NCBI GenBank assembly: GCA_002471865.1
Contig: DKQU01000017.1
Coordinates: forward strand, 1 to 12,217
Reading direction: 5' to 3'
Source: Fidelibacterota bacterium UBA7300
GTDB lineage: Bacteria > Fidelibacterota > Marinisomatia > Marinisomatales > UBA2128
Length of the DNA: 12,217 bases
Part shown: one piece after another, positions 8,015 to 12,217 of the stretch
How the letters are laid out: the number at the start of each line of letters is the position of its first letter
Numbering within the stretch: the first letter of the stretch is position 1
Notes under the pieces: generated by a model
What the model saw: only the letters and a program-made list of their open reading frames with translations
Databases searched by the model: none
What the model was told of the DNA's origin: nothing
Program-made: the position numbers and the translations under genes

Positions 8015-11000
8015 TTATCGAACGAGTGTCATTTTATTATGATCAATGAACTCGCCGGCTTTGATGCGGCAGACGTAAACGCCTGAACTGACCAACGCAC
8101 CGGCGTCATTTCTGCCGTCCCAATTCAGCACATGATAGCCGCGATCATAATCACGATTGGTGAGTGTCCGTACGTGGTGACCGAGAATATCATAGATGAT
8201 CACCTTTACCCGTTCACTTTCCGGGATATCAAACCGGATACGTGTCTCGGGGTTGAACGGATTCGGGAAATTGGGGTACAGTTTGTAGGTATATGGCTGC
8301 AGATCCACATTGTCCCCAATACCGACTTCACCCAGGTCGGCCATATCTCGTACTTCTAACTTGTATGTACCAAAGCTGAAGACAAAGATACCGGTGACCG
8401 AGGAGAGGGACTGACCTACTTCCAGTGCACCGAGGAAAGCATCAGCTGCTTCATCGGCCATATCGTCATCAATGAGACAGGCTACACCGGATTCATCAAC
8501 CACACTCCAATCGTACGAACCAGTATCACTCACTGTAACGTTTGTTAGAGTGACCAAACACCCTTCGTATGACTCCACTTCTTCACCATCCTGTGCTAAA
8601 TCGGCAGTGCTGACCTGCATAGGCGCCACACTGTTACCCGAACTTTGCACGACCACATCAGATACGCCGATGATCTTGGTGTTGTTATCCCACTGGTAAT
8701 GTCCATAGGGATCAGCATTGTCATACTCTTCTACGGTGCCTGTGATTGTTACTTCCTCACCGCGGGTCAATTGGCTTCCACTCCAACCCGCAATAATGAC
8801 ACCGTTCCAGGGATCGTCCGCACTCTGGATAGTGTAGGTATCCTGGAAGTAGAACGAGTAGTACTGTGATGTATCTCCAGTAACGATTCCAGATACGGTA
8901 ACTTCACAGCCGTTGTAAGGGGAGTCACCTGCCGGCCAGTCAGTGAACTGGATATTGCTGATAGCTAAGTCACCAGATTGTGTTGTGTAGCCTAACTGGA
9001 GCTGCTCAATATCGGCGGGGTAAGTACTGCTCAGGGGCTCATTCTGATCTTCGCCGTCATCAGTGGCAACAATGTAGTAGTCTACATTGGCGCCGTCTAC
9101 TCCCGTGGCCGGAATGGTACCTTCCCAGGTAGTGCCGCCGGTATTGCTCATGGCAGCGGTCCCATTATCTCCGTCTACACTATACGTAATCTCTGCGCTG
9201 GCAACGCCGGAATTGTCACTGATCTCACAGCTCACAACTACGCCATCACCTGGTCCCGGCACGCATGGTGCTCTGCCCACATCCTGGATGTTGGGCGGAC
9301 CAGCGCCAAACTCGATGTCCGACATGTACAACGGTTCCAGTTTGTAAGCGGTGGAGTCAACATAACTACCATAGTGATGGTACACCCAGCCACGAATGGA
9401 CTGAATAAATGTCCCTGCCGGTGGCCGGCCGTTCTCTTCCTGCCAGACAGCAATGCTGTCGGAGTCGTCGTCAATGTTTACCGAACCGGAACCGTCGTCT
9501 ACTGACCATTCGCCATAGGGAAGATCGCTATCTATAACAGTAACATCAGCCACACGCACCATGACATTACCCCACTGTTCGGCTTCTGTGGGCCAGCGGA
9601 GATCTCCTGTAGCGACAGTATCTACTACGGGCTGATCCAGACCTACATCGATAATATCTATCGGTTCAGTAATGAATAACTCCGTCATGTTAGCTGGGGC
9701 GGTGGAGTATTCGTATATGTACCCCGTGGCCTGCACTTTGTCGCCTTCGTAAAGGACAGGGAATGCGGAACTGTCCGGGTCGTAAGAGAGGACGGCGCTC
9801 CAGGGGCCTCCGTGTTCATCTTCATAGATGAACTTAATGCCGTCACCTGCATAACTGAGCCCAGTAGGCATGGTGACGATTCCCTCAAGTGTAACTGTAT
9901 CTCCATACATGTAAGACATGTCAGAAACTTCATCCTCACCTGCTTTAATCAGATCGCTGTAGAGAACTTGCTGGATGCGCTGTATACGTACTGGATCTCC
10001 ACCGCCTTCAACAATGTCTCGGGCCAGGCGTGGTTGAATCTTGAAGTTGCTGTAGGTGTAATCTAGCACACCCACTACTTCATCCAACTCCTGTCCAGCT
10101 TCCGGCCAGTAGTAGTACTGCCAGTTGTCGTCAAGGCGGGCTGATCCGGTTCCGTCTGTGACTGACCATTCACCGTAGCCCAGATCAATATCGTCCACCG
10201 AGCAGTCGGAAATTCCTACCAACACACCTTCGTAAGCTTCAGCATTGTCGGTCAGCTCAGCACAGGTCACTTCCAGGGGATTCACGCCCAGGCTGCCGTG
10301 GGTGATAATGTCAAATGATGTGACATCGATGATTTCCGTCTTGTTATAGTATTCTACCACGGTGCCGGTTATGGTCACGCTATCACCTTCCGCCACGGAA
10401 TGGACGATACCCTCTGGGGAGTTAATGTCGAAGTTGTCCCAGCCGCCGGCTTCGTATACGACGATCCCGCTCCAAGGAGCTTCAGCATCCTGAACGTATA
10501 TGTTGGAGTTGCCGCTGCCGCCCCAGAACTCTGCGGTCACAGTCCCGAAAATGGTTACTTCCTGATCCACCAGGGGACTGGCGTCATCAGTTGCGGGGTC
10601 TTCTACATATTGGATATCGTGGATGGATACGACTCCCGAGAGTACTTCTACAGTAAAATTAACGGTGTCTGAAACATTAGGATCTAACGGCTGGTGACTA
10701 TTATCCACTAACCATAGACTAAGCGTATATTCACCATCTGTTAAATCCGTTAATTCAATAGGATCTCCGGAATAATGCATTCCTGCATCACCTCCCACAT
10801 ATTGATAATGAATATGACCATCCACCCCTTCATTACCTGACGTTCCAACATTAAAATTCTGAACGTCAAATTCAACTGTAACATCTGGGCTGTAAACTGT
10901 GGCACCTTCTGAAGGACTGGTTATCTCAATAGATGGTCCTTCCCCTTCATGCGGATGAAAACCCAGATAGTCGAATGTGTTCGAATCATAGACTATCCAC

Positions 11001-12217
11001 TCAGAATCATCGGCATCTGTGCCCGCTGACGAAGCCCAATCGCCACCATTACCAGAGGCGACAGGCGCTTTTCTGACGAGTGTGTGGTTTTGTGTTCCGT
11101 CTGCTACACCGGCAACTTCCCAGCCGTTACCGGGATCACCGCCCATGTCACCAATTATGTCAATAATGGTATATGAGCTGGCTGTTGCACCTGCTAGTGT
11201 TATAGCAAAAGCATCGTCTCCATTACTTAGATAAGTAAAGGTTTGATCGCCCTCAGCGGCAATTGCAGCATCAGCGTCTTGATGATAAACCACATACACA
11301 TCACCAGCTGCTACAATAGTTCCCTCTGCAAATGTGACGTTATCTGGGTAGTCCCATTCGTTGTCTGTATCACATCCATTGCTGCAGCTTGACAAAGAAT
11401 ATGCACTTAGATCAATATCTGCTCCTGTGCCATTGTAGATTTCTAGTGCCTTATTGTAACTGCTTCCTTCAATATACTCGGAGAAAAACGGGTCTGTTGA
11501 AGATTCGACAACTTCCGCTACAGTGTAGTTATCAAAATACATCTCATCAGTACTGGCTGCACCGTAAAAGTCGTTGGCGTCAAGCCGCACTGTACCACCG
11601 CCTTGACTATAGTTCCACTGATGTAGTACTGTGCCGTCCAGATTGAACTGTGCCAAATCCTGGTCTAGGTCAACGATGACCTCAACTGATTGCCAGGTAT
11701 CAGCAGTCCAACTGAAGTTGATTTGCGTGTCAGCCAACAATCTTCCGCTTCCTCCTGCATCGAAATATATCTCCATAGCCCAATCAAATGGGTTCGGGGT
11801 GAATCCGTACATCATATTAAAATAACCACTTTGACCAGTTGGGATGTAGGCTTGAAAAGAAGTACTCCAAGATCCTTCGGTCAGTGACCCGTAAAGATGG
11901 ACCAGGTCGTTACCCGATGTGATCACCACGGAGTTTGGACTGCTATAAGAGTAGGTGCCGGAAACCAATGGGTCTTCTCCGCCACCACCACCACCGCTCC
12001 AGGTGTCCCATCCATCAGCTCCCTGCATAACCAATTGTAATCCAGGGACCAGGTCATCGAAATCGTCAAAAAACTCGGTGTAACGCATCTCAGGGTTGAT
12101 AATTTCGTAGTCGCTTAGCGTTGTCTGCTGATTATTTTGCGTACTCGAGACTGCTTCCGGCGCTTCTTTAGCCAGTGCAAACTGAGGAAAAAACGCTGTT
12201 CCGCAGACTAACATGAT
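8015..12217 (-). CDS. Giant secreted multidomain protein: lectin-like, lamin-tail, Ig-like, OB-fold modules, T9SS sorting domain (5' end probably truncated)
   Basis: At least 1400 residues are visible. An ATG sits at 12212-12214, but its leader (MLVCGTAFFPQFALA, then KEAPEA) lacks the basic N-terminal region of a signal peptide and the frame is open to the window edge, so the true start is probably just outside. Numbering from that Met: 46-233 resembles a concanavalin-A/LamG-type sandwich with a six-Gly run at 74-79; 242-420 is a lamin-tail-like domain (FFSEYIEGSSYNKALEIYN); 426-525 is an Ig-like domain with H467, H469, H480 and H507; 527-735, 743-967 and 1082-1295 are three related OB-fold-like modules; 974-1076 is another Ig-like domain; 1306-1399 is a T9SS sorting domain (YPNFPNPFNPETRIRF). 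No catalytic domain is recognised. Acidic composition fits a secreted, perhaps calcium-stabilised, surface protein. Binding of nucleic acid or polysaccharide is inferred from domain types only. It is followed by a strong terminator. Confidence 0.88.
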   Translation of the reverse strand: MMLVCGTAFFPQFALAKEAPEAVSSTQNNQQTTLSDYEIINPEMRYTEFFDDFDDLVPGLQLVMQGADGWDTWSGGGGGGEDPLVSGTYSYSSPNSVVITSGNDLVHLYGSLTEGSWSTSFQAYIPTGQSGYFNMMYGFTPNPFDWAMEIYFDAGGSGRLLADTQINFSWTADTWQSVEVIVDLDQDLAQFNLDGTVLHQWNYSQGGGTVRLDANDFYGAASTDEMYFDNYTVAEVVESSTDPFFSEYIEGSSYNKALEIYNGTGADIDLSAYSLSSCSNGCDTDNEWDYPDNVTFAEGTIVAAGDVYVVYHQDADAAIAAEGDQTFTYLSNGDDAFAITLAGATASSYTIIDIIGDMGGDPGNGWEVAGVADGTQNHTLVRKAPVASGNGGDWASSAGTDADDSEWIVYDSNTFDYLGFHPHEGEGPSIEITSPSEGATVYSPDVTVEFDVQNFNVGTSGNEGVDGHIHYQYVGGDAGMHYSGDPIELTDLTDGEYTLSLWLVDNSHQPLDPNVSDTVNFTVEVLSGVVSIHDIQYVEDPATDDASPLVDQEVTIFGTVTAEFWGGSGNSNIYVQDAEAPWSGIVVYEAGGWDNFDINSPEGIVHSVAEGDSVTITGTVVEYYNKTEIIDVTSFDIITHGSLGVNPLEVTCAELTDNAEAYEGVLVGISDCSVDDIDLGYGEWSVTDGTGSARLDDNWQYYYWPEAGQELDEVVGVLDYTYSNFKIQPRLARDIVEGGGDPVRIQRIQQVLYSDLIKAGEDEVSDMSYMYGDTVTLEGIVTMPTGLSYAGDGIKFIYEDEHGGPWSAVLSYDPDSSAFPVLYEGDKVQATGYIYEYSTAPANMTELFITEPIDIIDVGLDQPVVDTVATGDLRWPTEAEQWGNVMVRVADVTVIDSDLPYGEWSVDDGSGSVNIDDDSDSIAVWQEENGRPPAGTFIQSIRGWVYHHYGSYVDSTAYKLEPLYMSDIEFGAGPPNIQDVGRAPCVPGPGDGVVVSCEISDNSGVASAEITYSVDGDNGTAAMSNTGGTTWEGTIPATGVDGANVDYYIVATDDGEDQNEPLSSTYPADIEQLQLGYTTQSGDLAISNIQFTDWPAGDSPYNGCEVTVSGIVTGDTSQYYSFYFQDTYTIQSADDPWNGVIIAGWSGSQLTRGEEVTITGTVEEYDNADPYGHYQWDNNTKIIGVSDVVVQSSGNSVAPMQVSTADLAQDGEEVESYEGCLVTLTNVTVSDTGSYDWSVVDESGVACLIDDDMADEAADAFLGALEVGQSLSSVTGIFVFSFGTYKLEVRDMADLGEVGIGDNVDLQPYTYKLYPNFPNPFNPETRIRFDIPESERVKVIIYDILGHHVRTLTNRDYDRGYHVLNWDGRNDAGALVSSGVYVCRIKAGEFIDHNKMTLVR
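8018..8299 (-). other. C-terminal T9SS (Por) sorting domain of the giant protein
   Basis: Residues about 1306-1399 contain YPNFPNPFNPETRIRFDI, then VIIYDILGHHVRTL, LNWDGRNDAGALVSSGVY and a C-terminal MTLVR. It matches the type A sorting-domain pattern and is the longer FlgD-like variant with the WDGRND loop, which the EEP protein's copy lacks. Confidence 0.87.
8330..8971 (-). repeat. OB-fold-like module C of the giant protein (residues about 1082-1295)
   Basis: This third copy is separated from B by an Ig-like domain. Landmarks: VTVSGIV, DPWNGVIIAGW, RGEEVTITGTVEEY, YEGCLVTLTNVTV, YDWSVVDESGVACLIDDD, QSLSSVTGIFVF, YKLEVRDMADL. It resembles A more than B around the TITGTV and YEG motifs. Confidence 0.7.
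9314..9988 (-). repeat. OB-fold-like module B of the giant protein (residues about 743-967)
   Basis: The same landmarks occur in the same order as in module A: VTLEGIV, GPWSAVLSY, EGDKVQATGYIYEY, WGNVMVRVADVTV, YGEWSVDDGSGSVNIDDD, then FIQSIRGWVY and YKLEPLYMSDI. Module B is somewhat longer in its first half. At DNA level the two modules share short runs such as ACTGACCATTC (within 9491-9520 and 10160-10175), so divergence is advanced. Confidence 0.7.
10010..10636 (-). repeat. OB-fold-like module A of the giant protein (residues about 527-735)
   Basis: This is the first of three related modules of roughly 210-225 residues. Landmarks in order: VTIFGTV, APWSGIVVY, EGDSVTITGTVVEY, YEGVLVGISDCSV, YGEWSVTDGTGSARLDD, QELDEVVGVLDY, KIQPRLARDI. 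The layout suggests two OB-like barrels per module, the type found beside extracellular nuclease domains (YhcR-like). The repetition is visible by eye; the fold is inferred. Confidence 0.7.
11982..11995. repeat. Short CCA/GGT microsatellite encoding a glycine run
   Basis: Four tandem CCA triplets plus CC occupy these bases; read on the minus strand they give four GGT codons inside a six-glycine run (residues 74-79) of the giant protein. It is probably a flexible loop in the lectin-like domain. The unit is three bases, so slippage would change glycine number without shifting frame. Confidence 0.6.

Noticed and set aside
8010..8080. A promoter in the 3' end of the giant gene driving the operon (AT-rich stretch near 8010-8055 on the minus strand)
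   Set aside because: The hexamer matches are poor and the sequence is constrained by coding; any transcript from here would still have to cross the terminator at 7976-8004.

Overview
The window looks like a chromosomal piece from a Gram-negative bacterium of the FCB (Fibrobacteres-Chlorobi-Bacteroidetes) superphylum outside the classical Bacteroidetes. Candidatus Marinimicrobia (SAR406) is my best guess, with Calditrichota-like lineages as alternatives. The basis is the mix of proteins: two secreted proteins ending in a 'YPNPFNP' type IX secretion (T9SS) sorting domain, a PorV/PorQ-family outer-membrane barrel, a TonB-dependent receptor with an N-terminal carboxypeptidase-regulatory-like domain, and two lipoproteins. 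Initiation is mixed (ATG, GTG, TTG) with variable Shine-Dalgarno signals. The phylum assignment is inference. No rRNA, tRNA, mobile element, phage gene or CRISPR array was seen.

Layout, left to right. (1) At 3-1232 (+) is the 3' part of a secreted nuclease/phosphatase-type protein: the end of an endonuclease/exonuclease/phosphatase (EEP) domain, a lamin-tail domain (LTD) and a T9SS sorting domain; its start lies outside the window. (2) At 7961-1242 (-) is a tightly packed four-gene operon whose genes all overlap by 1-4 bases. In order of transcription it encodes a large lipoprotein with Ig-like and GATase-like regions, a TonB-dependent receptor, a PorV/PorQ-family barrel and an NHL beta-propeller lipoprotein. 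(3) A strong hairpin terminator lies at 7976-8004. (4) At 12217-8015 (-) is a giant secreted multidomain protein of at least 1400 residues: a lectin-like domain, an LTD, a His-containing Ig-like domain, three repeated OB-fold-like modules and a T9SS sorting domain. It runs off the right edge.

How it fits together (inference): the operon encodes a plausible cell-envelope assembly, with two lipoproteins, an outer-membrane receptor and a PorV-like barrel. It is flanked on both sides by predicted T9SS cargo, and PorV of the Bacteroidetes T9SS carries such cargo to the attachment machinery. The two flanking proteins together carry the parts (LTD, OB-folds, EEP) that extracellular nucleases of the ExeM/YhcR kind often carry in one chain, so extracellular nucleic-acid or phosphate-ester scavenging is a reasonable but untested theme. 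Coding density is near total: the only gaps are 9 bp (1233-1241) and 53 bp (7962-8014, mostly terminator), so no gene-free stretch exceeds 300 bases.
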